Source of the DNA: Trissonchulus latispiculum | Taxonomy: Eukaryota > Nematoda > Enoplea > Enoplida > Ironidae | Direction of reading: 5' to 3' | DNA: 64,000 nucleotides | NCBI GenBank assembly: GCA_030248195.1 | Contig: JASAND010008444.1 | Location: 24,004 to 88,003, forward strand | Shown here: in pieces, positions 32,530-43,459 of the stretch | How the letters are laid out: each line of letters starts with the position of its first letter | How positions within the stretch are numbered: position 1 is the first letter of the stretch | Translations under genes and position numbers: made by a program | Notes under the pieces: model-generated | What the model was told of the DNA's origin: nothing | The model's input: only the letters and a program-made list of their open reading frames with translations | Databases searched by the model: none

Positions 32530-35258
32530 GTTATTGCACTACGGAAATTGCAAGATTTCACAGAAATACTCCAGTGCTCCTGCAAAGGCAGGGACACTTT
32601 AGATAAATTTAATTACCGTGTTTCTTTGTTTCTTCTGAAATGTAATGTAGTTGTATTTTTCAGAACCTAGCGTGGTATAAAACTGTCCTAACTGAAATTA
32701 TTAAATTAAAATTTTCAAAATCTGACATTTCTGTTACTTTCAACTATTTTGAGCTCTTCCATCATGTTCAATTTCGGAAAAATGTTTACTTTAGTTATTT
32801 AGTAGACGGCAGGCTAAAGCACCCTTAGATGGACTTTGGATAAGTTAGTAAAAGTTTGTTTTTGACCACTTCAAACAATTTAAGAAACATAATTAAGCTT
32901 AAAAGTTTAAAAATTTTCCTCTATTTGTGAGAGTACGTCTATAATACTATCCAATTGGAACCCAATTGAACTTTGTACCCTTGAGTTAGGAAAAGAAATT
33001 AATTGAACCCCACAAATCGAATTTGGTTTTGCTGACTTCCCGTCCTAATTTGTGCGTCATATGTGTCGCAAACCACAGCTACTTGGTATTCTTTACAGTT
33101 ACAAGTTTACTGTCATGTACGTTTCATCCTTGTTTTCCCCTCTTGGGTTGGTCCTAAAATATGCACCAGAAGTAATAATTGGTTCTGCATATGACATTTC
33201 TTCTAACTCCATTTGTATTTTGCTGGATGCAAAAGTTAACTGTTAACTTCCTTGGCAACCTTCGGAGCCATCAATTGTCCTGGGAACAATTCTAGTTGAC
33301 GAAGACATGTAACATATAGGTTGTCTGAATATGGAGTGAACCAAAACTAAACTAAAGCTATACGCTAGTTTACATCTATAGATATGAAAGAAAAATTTGT
33401 TTTCGAAAAAGGCTAGTTCCGGTTCTTCTTGCTGCACTTTGGGAGTTACAGTTAGCCTAAACCTTAGCATATATATTATTGGCATATTAGCAAATAATAT
33501 TAACATAATTAATTAATAAATAATTCAAAAAATCTAATATTTAATTAAACATCTAAATAATTAGATATTAACGAACCCCACCGCTTATGCTTTGCCAGCT
33601 TTATACTGGGAGGGGAGCATACTTAAATAAACGTAAAAGTAAAACTTAAACGTGAAACGTAAACATAAACATAAACATAAAACTCCAAATAGATATCAGT
33701 AGTTTTCACCAAACATGAACACCATTAAATTATAAAAACTAATAATTTAAAAATGTCAGCACTCGAAAACAAATGCCCTTTGTCCCCAAATACCAGCAAG
33801 TTTTACTTGACCGAAGAGTTTCAGTGGTGATGATTGCTAACTCATCTTGAGAAGAGACTGGAGTCGCCCTTCACTATTTTTTTTCAAATGAGGAAGGACC
33901 CTATATTTTTGAGTCATCTTTATACACACACAGGGACTTCTAATGACCCCTCAAAGCCGGTATATGACTAGTCTGATCGAAGTATGTAGTAAGTGCAGTG
34001 AAGGAAAGCGCCCTCTAGCATTCTCACCAATATATAGAAGGCACGGCCGATGCATATAAAGAATTTTATGTTAATTTTATAACTAGCTACGTTAAAACGA
34101 CATATGCTTTTGTAAACTTGGCAGAACAATGTAACTGCAAACAACCATTCTGAGAGAAAGCAATGAAATCGTATCTGCGTACATAACGTCTTATTAATGG
34201 CTGCAGTTACGTGCAGCTACAGGTATTAATCAAAGTGTCTAAGCGCCACATAACGTAACTACCATGATGCTTGATGGATAAAAGCAGTTAAGTAGTATAA
34301 TTCTGCACAGAGTTATAACAAATTTAGATTTGTTTGATGAAAAGGTGTTACAATTCATAACAAGTAGGCCCCAAAAGGGGCAGTATTCCTTTATAGACCT
34401 TTTCTTTATTCAATTGCAAAATTGTGTTTGTAGAAAGCTCCAGGTTCTGTTAACAATTTCACTTGACTTCCCTCATCAGGGAGTTCATACCTATGCTCGC
34501 CATGCCTGGCTGAACTTGTGATGTCCAGCGCAAGCTAGTACCTGCCTACCTAATGCACCGATGTGTAGCTCCCAAGCTACACTGGTGCTCAAAAATCTGC
34601 AACCGTTTAGATTGCTGGCAGTCGAAGACTGCGCGACGGCTCTCTGTTCTGTTCCTTATATAGGTTCTAAACCTAATTTGCATAATCCAAATGCAAAAAA
34701 TCTGACCTAAGCTAGCCCTGTGTTGAAGATAGGGCTTCTAAATGGAGAAATGACTCACTATGCACTAAACATATAGGTTTCCATTTTATACATTCCTGCT
34801 CCAGGAGGAATAAAAATGGTCATTGTAGACGTCATTGCAATTGTAGATTACGTCTTGATGGAGGCCGAGTGAACGATGGAGACGAAGAAAATATTAAGTT
34901 AAATTTTCTTTCTAATCTTTCTAAACTAATCTAATATTTTCCAATAATGTCTAATTTCTAATTTAAATAGCTTCTTAAATTTTCAAGATTACAAGTTTAG
35001 CCTTTCTTCTGTTAAATTTTACAGTGGCGATTTCCTGACTGGATTGTGAAATTTTGCTACACTTTTCTGCTCTGGAAAAATTATCCAACTTTGAGTAAAT
35101 AATTTCGTCCGTTTCTTCGCTTGTTTGTTTCTCCGTTTCTCCGTCCATAAGTCGTCTACCGTAGTCTACTCCTCAGCCAATCAGAAACTCTGCCTGAGTG
35201 GACACTGGACAACTGAAATTTCCTGCTTCGTGTCACGTTTCCTTTCTTCGTCTCTTTG
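32530..35258. other. No supported gene
   Basis: AT-rich. An open frame at 33052-33246 (plus) contains SSLFSPLGLV, faintly like a Pao/BEL reverse transcriptase motif, but is too short to call. Minor microsatellite AAACATAAACATAAACAT at 33660-33680. Nothing else supportable. Confidence 0.4.
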
Positions 35259-35266
35259 TCTCATCC

Positions 35267-36555
35267 TAGAGTTGAGCACTGGCCGGATTTTTTCTGCCCG
35301 GTGTCGTATAATATTTTCCCCCCGTGATATTTTTCCCCCCTATAGGGTACCCGTGATATTTTCCCCCCTTTCAGCTATAATATTTTTCCCCCCTCTAAAT
35401 GAAACCCAGCCAAATGATGCAGCAAATTTAACAGGGTCAAAGCAGCAACTCTGTTGAAATGTTGGTAAGTTGCAAGTAAAATGCTGAAAACAATTTTACA
35501 AGTTAATTTTAGTTATTATTTAATTGTTTAATTAATGTTAATTTGCATGTTAAAAAGAAATTATTTTTGCACTTGTTTTAACACTGGTTAAAAAGTGTAA
35601 AAACTGGTAATTTTTGATTAGTTTGTTAATAATTGTTTTTTTAATAAATTAATTTTGCAACTATTAATAACTGTAAAAATGGTTTTAAAATTCTTGCTTT
35701 TCTTATTATTTGGAAATCTAACTTTTACAGTTTTTACGAGTTGTAAAATTTTGGATCTTTAACATTCTTTTTACCGTTTTTACAAAAGTTTTGTAAAATC
35801 AGCAACGCGTTTTTAATATTTTAATGCATTTTTTACAGCGCTGTTTCTTATTTTTCACACTTGTCACCGTTGAATATTCATTAAATTTCCCGCACCGTAA
35901 ATTATAAATAACTGTTGCTTTTAATAAGGCTGTATCCTTGAAACTTCTGAGTTTTGAAGATGGAATATTTTGATCCTTCCAGCCAAAAAATATATATAGC
36001 TTTCTATTTGTTCCGAGCCAAACTGAAATTTTATTTTTAGTTTATTTTTTTCTAGGTGTTTTCAAACACTGTTAATTACATCACAGGATGATCTTTAAAA
36101 ATTTAAAAATTTTCTCCAAGTAAATTTAAATAAAAAATAATAAGTTAAAACAAGTGCAAAAATAATTTCTTTTTAACATGCAAATTAACATTAATTAAAC
36201 AATTAAATAATAACTAAAATTAACTTGTAAAATTGTTTTCAGCATTTTACTTGCAACTTACCAACATTTCAACAGAGTTGCTGCTTTGACCCTGTTAAAT
36301 TTGCTGCATCATTTGGCTGGGTTTCATTTAGAGGGGGGAAAATATTATAGCTGAAAGGGGGGGGGGGAATATCACGGGGGGAAAAATATTATACCCTATA
36401 GGGGGGAAAAATATCACGGGGGGAAAAATATTATACGACACCGGCCCGCTCCAAAGTCTTACTCGGTCCGGTTCGGCCTGCTGGCAAACTTTTTCGGCCC
36501 GGCCCGCGGGTTAGGCTGGGCCGGGCCGGGCCGACGTCCGACGTGCTCATTTCTG
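35267..36555. mobile_element. hAT-like MITE with GGCCG array, interrupted by another element
   Basis: The ends TAGAGTTGAGCAC and GTGCTCATTTCTG are imperfect inverses. The flanking octamers TCTCATCC (35259-35266) and TCTCACCC (36556-36563) match at seven of eight positions. The right subterminal region is a pentamer-like array (GGGCCGGGCCGGGCCG). Nearly all the interior is the separate 35300-36442 palindrome, which must have inserted later. Confidence 0.65.
35300..36442. mobile_element. Nested palindromic MITE with CCCCCC/GGGGGG-rich ends
   Basis: Inverted arms of about 290 bp begin GGTGTCGTATAATATTTTCC and end in the inverse. They contain repeated GTGATATTTTTCCCCCC blocks and a longer unique part including AAATGATGCAGCAAATTTAA. 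Length is 1143 bp. A plus-strand open frame (35125-35457) crosses the left arm and is not credible as a gene. The target duplication is unclear. Confidence 0.85.
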
Positions 36556-36569
36556 TCTCACCCCGCTTC

Positions 36570-38580
36570 TCCTTTGCTTCTCTAATTCGCTCCGTCGGAG
36601 CATGAACCGGCCTTTAGGTACATTCGCATAGCTAGGTACTGACTTAAAATTTATTTTCAGAACTGGAAATGTACTTTGTCTTAATACAATTAGGTAATTT
36701 TTAATTAGCCAAATATAATAAAATCAGCAGTCACAACTTAAACTAAGCTTTTTCACTGTTGCCTCAGCAGGAAGTTAGCATACTGTTTAGCAAAGTATGT
36801 GACTCACTAGAAACATTGGTGGCATTTGCCTGAAGCTGGTAGTCTCCAAATCCAAAACTGTCCAACAAAGAATTCTTCCACGAGTTAACGAGAAAGAGTG
36901 AGACTTAAAAACCTATCCTATTGTAGCTTTTTGTAGACTCCTAGCAACACCTCATTTTCACTTCAGATGTTAACACTTTATTAGTTATTCAGAGCTTCTG
37001 GAGTCCTAACAAAAAGATCTATTGTACTCTAGGTGTGGCGTCAACAATAATGTTAGTCTTAAGCATCAAAACACCTACAGTATGTATCGTAACTCAGGTA
37101 GCAGCACGTAAAGTACTGGTAATCTACAACTGACAAAAGTATGTACCATATTAAGTAAGTTATAACTTACATCCAAGCCGGATGAAACTTTCTAACAGGA
37201 TGGATTCGTGTTTGCTACAATTACACTCCTGTACCAAAGATACTGTAAGCTTCTGTAGCGCTTGTAGGAGCAGAAAAGCACTCAAAATTGTACTAGAAAT
37301 GTTTATGCTTCTTGTCCAAACGGAGATTTTCTTATAAACGGCAAGGAAGCCCTAATGCTTAATCTTTTTTCTAATGCTAATTCTGGAAAAACTTTTCTTT
37401 TGATTAAAGACAATTAAATTCAATACTTCAGTTTATCCCTCTTTCTTTCTGCTGTAAAATCATCTGCAGTAGGGATTCAGATTTAATATCTAGTCTCGGG
37501 CCCATTAAAATATCTGCGAAATCCTAAATATTTTCTACACCCACGGTCAGGAAAACTAAATGAAGCACTTCTGATATAGCTTATAAACAATATTATTAAA
37601 ATTTTCCGTTCCTGTTTATAATTTCATTTTTATATCTGTAGGTATTAATAAAATTTTACTGAGCAAACGGGTGGGTGAAAATGATAGCAAGTATCAATTA
37701 TGAAAAGACGGAACTTTTTTGGATCAAATTATTGCCAGTAGGTAGGATAGATAACTTTCTTACAATAGGATCCCTTACAGTAATCATAACAGTTTGGAAC
37801 TTATTTTTATCTTGAAGTCATATAGAGTCGTTTCCTGAAAGTGCACTTATCCCAAGATAAATTTGAGAGGGCTTGCATCTTGAACCCAAATGTTCGAAGG
37901 GGCTTGTTTTGTTCTATAAACATATGTAAATTCATATTTTATATAAAATAGAAAGATTTTATTGTTTTAGAAAACGCATTCAGAATTTTGTTGTTTTTGT
38001 AATTTCGTTGTGAAAACCTGTTTCTCCGGCTACGCTTGCTTATCCCTTGCCCAGCTTTTCTACCTTTTGCCCCCTGACGATGGCAGGGCACGTGTGTTGT
38101 CATGGCTTGTACCACATAAATTGAACCTAAACTTATGATTGAAAGCATATTATCACATTAGTCTAAGTGATAGTAGTACAAAAGCATGCTAACCTAATAT
38201 GTGTGATACCCCTACTATGCTCGCCTGGGTTCCGGGGGAGGGTGTACTCCGACTTCAACGCTGGCAAATCCCTGGAAACTTCAGAAATTTTGAGGAAGTC
38301 TACCATGAACTTTGCAAAAATTGCCAAAAATTAGCAGAAGGATTTTAGTGAATTTTAGTGAAAATCTTTGTAAAAAGCGCCAATTAGCATAGAAATGTAG
38401 AATTCTGGTAAAAATCGCTAAGTGATCTATCCTCACGTCTATCCGCTATTCGGTTCCCCTTATTTCTGTTGTCCTATGATCGTCCTAGCAGTAAGAGTTA
38501 AGAGTCCTATGTATATAAGAAGTGAAGCTCCGAGGCCTCCGCGCCAATCTGGCGCAAATTTTTGTTTCCCTTCCTGACAC
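36570..38580. other. No supported gene
   Basis: AT-rich sequence with only short open frames. A basic 69-codon frame at 37939-38148 (minus) has no motif or splice support. Confidence 0.4.
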
Positions 38581-38581
38581 C

Positions 38582-38706
38582 GTTAATAATAATAATAATA
38601 ATAATAAAAGTAAAAGTTTATCCGTTATTAATATAATTATTAATTCGTCATAATTACTTGCAATAATACTAGTATAATAATAATAACATCAGCAATAATA
38701 ATTATA
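38582..38706. repeat. TAA/AAT-rich microsatellite region
   Basis: A run of (TAA)n at about 38583-38608, followed by interrupted AATAAT stretches. Confidence 0.8.
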
Positions 38707-38816
38707 ATAATTTGCATCACCCTCCCTTATCCTGCTTCTAATATATTTAATATTAAAGAATTATTAACTTTTATTAAATACCACTACCTAGAGCAGATAT
38801 CAGTATGAAACTCTGG

Positions 38817-39097
38817 ATGTTTCCCATTATCCCCCCCACAGCTTAATCGAATCCAAAGAAGCACAATTTGACGGATTGAGTTAAATTTGGTAGGGATTGC
38901 TTGACTTCGTACCTGCTGATTTCAAAAATACAAAAATTTTACAATTTTTAAAAAGTTTTAAAATTTTAAAGCTTTTTTTGCATTTTCGAAATTAGGAGTT
39001 CTGAAAACCTAACTCTACCAAATTTCAACTCAATCCGTCAAATTTCATACTTCTTCGGATTCGATTCAGCTGTAGGGGGATAATGGGAAAGACCCGC
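38817..39097. mobile_element. Short palindromic element, about 280 bp
   Basis: Inverted arms of some 80 bp: TTTCCCATTATCCCCC..ACAGCT at the left against AGCTGTAGGGGGATAATGGG at the right, continuing through GAATCC-AAGAAG and GACGGATTGAGTT. The core is AT-rich. A possible duplication AACTCT lies on both sides, but needs offset ends. Confidence 0.7.
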
Positions 39098-39489
39098 AAC
39101 TCTTACAGTATCATGCGCTAAACACGCTAAGCATGCTCGGTTTTGTTAACTTGGATTTGGGTCCCGTCCGAAAGCTTCGCGCTTTTAGCAAACTTTTGTA
39201 GCATGAAGCTTTTCATAATTCACCTATAATGCAATGATTCTTACACAATTGCTACATAGTTATGGAATTAATTTTAATTGCATTAACTAATTAAAGCTGT
39301 AATTAATTAATAGCATTAATAATACCTGTGGTGAGCATTAAGCTATGTAGTGACGTGAGCAAATCAGTGGGCAGACACGCATTTATATGAAAGCATGCAA
39401 TTAGTGCAAACTGGGACCCAGTAACTTTCGGAGGAGGTCCCATGTTAACCAAACGAGCATGCTTGGCATGTTTAGTATATACATTGCTG

Positions 39490-40085
39490 GGATATTTTCA
39501 GGATAACCCCCCCCCCCAGGCCCAGATTCCGCAAAACTTGACCAAATGAGCTGAAATTTGGAATGGGTATGTTTTTAACCACGCTGAGTTCAAATATCGC
39601 AAAATATTTCGATTTCGCGAAATTCGATTTTTTCGATTCGTAAGGGGGGACCAAGGGGAATCGAAAAATTTTTTGTCTTCGATTTTGCTGAAAAGTTGTA
39701 TTCAGGGGTTTTCGGGATCGCAGAACACGAATCTGAAATCCGTTTTTCGATTCAACTTTTCGTTAGCTTAGTATAAGCTAAATTTTAAGCTTAAGATGTA
39801 AGCTTATACTGAGCTGACGAAAAGCTGAATCGAAGAACGGATTTCGGATTCGTGTTCTGCGACCCTGAAAACCCCTGAATACAACTGTTCAGCAAAATCG
39901 AAGGCAAAAAATTTTCGGTTCCCCTTGGTCCCCCCCTTACGAATCGAAAAAATCGAATTTCGCGAAATCGAAAAATTTTGCGATATTTGAACTCAGCGAG
40001 ATCGAAAACATACCCATACCAAATTTCAGCTCATTTGGTCAAGTTTTGCGGAATCTGGGCCTGGGGGTTTATCCTGAAAAGATCC
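39490..40085. mobile_element. Near-complete palindrome, 596 bp, 8-bp TSD
   Basis: The arms (about 290 bp each) are inverse copies starting GGATATTTTCAGGATAA and ending TTATCCTGAAAAGATCC. Shared inner blocks include GATTCCGCAAAACTTGACCA, AAAATCGA and ACACGAATC. The flanking octamers CATTGCTG and CATTGTTG match at seven of eight positions, as in hAT-type insertion. Centre near 39787. A strongly decayed relative is at 60436-60890. Confidence 0.8.
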
Positions 40086-40129
40086 CATTGTTGTGCAATA
40101 GCATCATGCGCTTATTCCATTATGCGCAT

Positions 40130-41278
40130 CAGTGTTTGAGGCAGATCGGGGTTTCACCCGCCGGTCGGCCACCGGCCTGCAGCAGTTTGCAGTGCAGCTG
40201 TTATGACTGCTAAATTCTGCTAAGCTCTGTTCGACCGCTCTATTCAAATGAGTCCTGCGTCGTGTGTAATTCGTCGGCGGCCATGCCTTTCAACCGGGTG
40301 ATAGGGGAGGTTATGCAAATAGAATTATACAACTCACTACAACCCACAACCCTTTTCCTATGTTAATTGCGTGCGTACATATAGCTGAGTGCACTATACA
40401 GAAAGCTTTGTTGCTATAGCTAAGTTATTTATCTGCAAGGAGCACGCTGGGGGACCCTGACCTAAACTAATGCTGCTCCATGCAGTGCCTGCCTAGCGCA
40501 GTAGTGTGTGGAGCTGACCTCCAACCTAGACAAAAGGGCCTCCCAGCCGCGACAATTTACTGCCAAGTTTCCTTAAAAATTGCTTAACTTATGTTCTCAG
40601 CTGCAGCATCATAGTTGAGTGGCAAGCTTCATTCGTTGCTTGTTTCGTTGTATGAGTGCTTTACAACACGACATTGCTTGCATTCAGAGATTTAAGCAGC
40701 GTCGCAAGGGAAACCCTCGTCGTGGCACTCGTGCCACACACTCGAAGCTTCCCGCACGGCGTGCGTATAGCGTGCTGCGTGCTTCCCGCACGGCGTGCTC
40801 TGAATGCACGCAGAGCCGTGCTATAAAGTATATTTAACGTATAGTTTAAGTCGTCTCAGAATCAACCCTTGTGCCTAAAAATAATCAATTGATTTTGTAC
40901 TATGAAAGTTAAATAGTTTAGTTTGAAAGTTTAGTTGTTTAAGTTCAAAATCAAATTTGAAAGTTTAGGTTGTACTTTGCCCAACTTTGACGATTTGTAA
41001 ATTTTTTGGGTGCAGCGGAGACCCTAAAACGGTGGATTCCAAAATGTAGAGAAATTAATTCTTTATCAATTAGTAAATGTTGATGAGACTGTCTAGGTAC
41101 TCTCAGTGATGGCAGGCGAAAATGTAAAAACCGGTCTTTTGTAAACTTTAGTCCTGAGCGAGTTCGAGCATTAAAGGGTTAAGCTTGTTGTAAATTTTAA
41201 ACTTCTGATTTTGGTTTGTATCCCGGCAGGCGTTGGGCGGGCCGGCGGCCGGCTTAGACCGACCGGCCTAAGACACTG
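40130..41278. mobile_element. hAT-like MITE, 1149 bp, TSD ATGCGCAT
   Basis: The ends CAGTGTTTGAGGC and GCCTAAGACACTG are imperfect inverses starting with the CA-G-TG tip typical of hAT elements. Perfect octamers ATGCGCAT flank them (40122-40129 and 41279-41286). Both subterminal regions are GC-rich with CCGGCC motifs, and the core holds a duplicated GCTTCCCGCACGGCGTGC block (40747 and 40781). A 72-codon frame (40619-40837) falls in this core and is unlikely to be a gene. Confidence 0.8.
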
Positions 41279-41289
41279 ATGCGCATACA

Positions 41290-41820
41290 CTTGCTAATTG
41301 CTTATGTTAACTAATGCCAACACTGACACACTACTAATATAAGACTAATACATTAATACCATCACTATTGCTGATGCTCATACATTTAGATTATCTTGCA
41401 TCCATGAAGGCAATGATTTTGATCACTGCCACGAGGCTATACTTAGGTCTCGCAAAGTCAAAGCTTGGTCGAGTGATAGAAGGGTAAACTCATGCAACTC
41501 AGAAGCCAACAAAGTAGTTTATGATTACAAAAGGTAGAAAATGATTGCTACAATAGTGAGAGCGAAACCTGTAGGCGAATGTTCTAGAAGCTTCGTTACA
41601 GTAAGCCAATTGTTACAGTAAAGCTTGACTTTGACATGAAAACCTTCAAGGCGCTGTGCGAAAATCTGATTTAATTTGGATTAGACACCAGGTTTCACTT
41701 CAGGTCGACGTTAAGCTAAACCTTTTAAGCTTGACGTGGCGCTTCAAGACCCGAATTTAATTAGGTCAAGTCGAAGTAGGTTGTAAAGCGCTGTGACCCT
41801 GACGAAGACAGTGAACTGAA
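41290..41820. other. No supported gene
   Basis: No splice-supported frame, repeat array or element end was recognised. Confidence 0.4.
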
Positions 41821-41821
41821 G

Positions 41822-41985
41822 CCTTTTTGGGAAAGAGTACAGTAGAGTAGAGTTAAGATTAACTCCCTCAACTGCTCTAATTCTACTCAAGCTTTAACAT
41901 CACCTCTTTTAACTGTTTCATGAAAAGGATCGAGTTAAACTTGGCTCGTTTAACTCCGCTTAACCCTTCCACGAAAGTACCCAAA
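41822..41985. mobile_element. Diverged copy of the 17969-18476 MITE family
   Basis: It shares GGGAAAGAGTACAGTAGAGT at the left, TTTAACTGTTTCATGAAAA in the middle and TTAACCCTTCCACGAAAG at the right with the outer MITE at 17969-18476. The interior lacks the 345-bp insertion, showing the element before interruption. Confidence 0.65.
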
Positions 41986-43067
41986 GAACAAGAGAGGGTG
42001 GGACAGGGATGGGCACCAATTTTAGTCGGACCCAAACCCAGATAAATGGCATACTACTGGGCTTTTCATCAATAGGACTTCCCTGAAATTGGTTACTAAA
42101 TTTAGCCTACACAGCATTGGTTTAGCTAAGCTACAGTTACAAAGTCTTTTTGTACTAAAAACTAACTTACGTAGGATGGCTGTACATCCAATTAACAGTG
42201 CTCTAGACGAGTGAGATAGAGAGAGGGAGATACGGTTCGTTTGAATAAAAAGTTCTACAGGATTGCAGTAACCCTAAGAGAAGCCTACATACGCAGTGCC
42301 TACAAAAGAGATGAGTTTGTTACTACAGACCAGTCAATCAACGTTTCCTAGCTACTTTTCGACGTTTCTGAACTGAAACAACAGGGAGACAGTTCTTTAT
42401 TGCCCAGGCCGGGTCAATTATCTAATGAAAAAGCTATCTGTCGCCAGGACTGAAAGCATTGGCTTTAAAAAATCGCTCTCGGTGCACAGCTCGGGCAACA
42501 GTCACACTGAAATGAAACTATTAAACCTATAGTGTCTAGTTAAGCTGCTTGCTACCCATGGATTCTAGTTATCAATCTTTAAACCGTGGTAATCATAAAG
42601 GGGAAAGCTGAAAGAAAGAATGAAAATTCCGACAAAATTTAGGCAAATACGTACGTAGATATTTCGCTAAACAAAGCATTTGGAACTGTGGATCTTGTGA
42701 TTTGAATTGACTGTATGGGAACGAGTAAAGAGTAAAGACACCACACACAGTTTGAGTTTGAATTCAATCTCAAACATGGTTCCATTATGCTCTCAGTACG
42801 TGATCTGAAGCGAAGGTTACTGAGTTGGATTCTCAGGTCAGGCCAGAAGCTTTTGCGTCGGACTTTCTGTACTGACATCTTTCTTTCTTTCTTTGGTCAA
42901 TTCTTTTTGTACATACAGACTTTCTTTCTTTCTTTCGAATCGTCCGTCTACAGTAAAATCTGGCTATGTCATACGAATATTAGTTACTAATTTATTTCAT
43001 TCTTCCATATCCAGACAAAGCATTTTCTATTTGTAGCGAATTCTGTACAATGCCGATACAATCCTAC

Positions 43068-43450
43068 AGCATTGACCATTTCCTATTTCCAGGGTACTGT
43101 AAGGAAAGTATAGGAAAGATTGATAAGCCTGCTATGGAAGTTCAGCTGATTGCTCGGTCATGGCGTGTAATCATACCTGTCAGGCATAGGTTAACAACGG
43201 TACAAGGTATGGTACAAGCACCCTCAAAATCTTGGTTCAAGGTACAAGCTCCCTCAGAATTTTCTTGGGACAAGCCCCCAGGATCCGACCCTGTGTTAAT
43301 GTATGCTGTCAGGGCAAACCGTTCACTTTCAATGCAGATTAATGCAGAACTTCTAAGGTTCTCTGTCGTTTTAGGATTATGATCTAGTGGTACTCGTTAC
43401 CCCTTGATCTTCTTGGCACAGCGCTACAGCAATTATTCAGCGACAGTTGG
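43068..43450 (+). repeat. SINE-like dispersed repeat R3, copy 1 (interrupted)
   Basis: It shares TAGGAAAGATTGATAAGCCT, then GGAAGTTCAGCTGAT, and a distal CTTCTTGG..ATTATTC block with the copy at 58040-58390. In between lies an insertion related to the 21297-21617 G/C element (GACAAGCCCCCAGGATCCGA). The upstream TACTGAGTTGGATTCTCAGG (42818) is faintly B-box-like. Confidence 0.55.
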
Positions 43451-43459
43451 CATTTGAAA

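Noticed and set aside
33052..33246. Possible Pao/BEL reverse transcriptase fragment (SSLFSPLGLV)
   Set aside because: Only about ten residues resemble the motif, and no other pol or LTR features are nearby.
35125..35457. 110-codon frame (plus)
   Set aside because: It crosses the boundary and left arm of nested MITEs.
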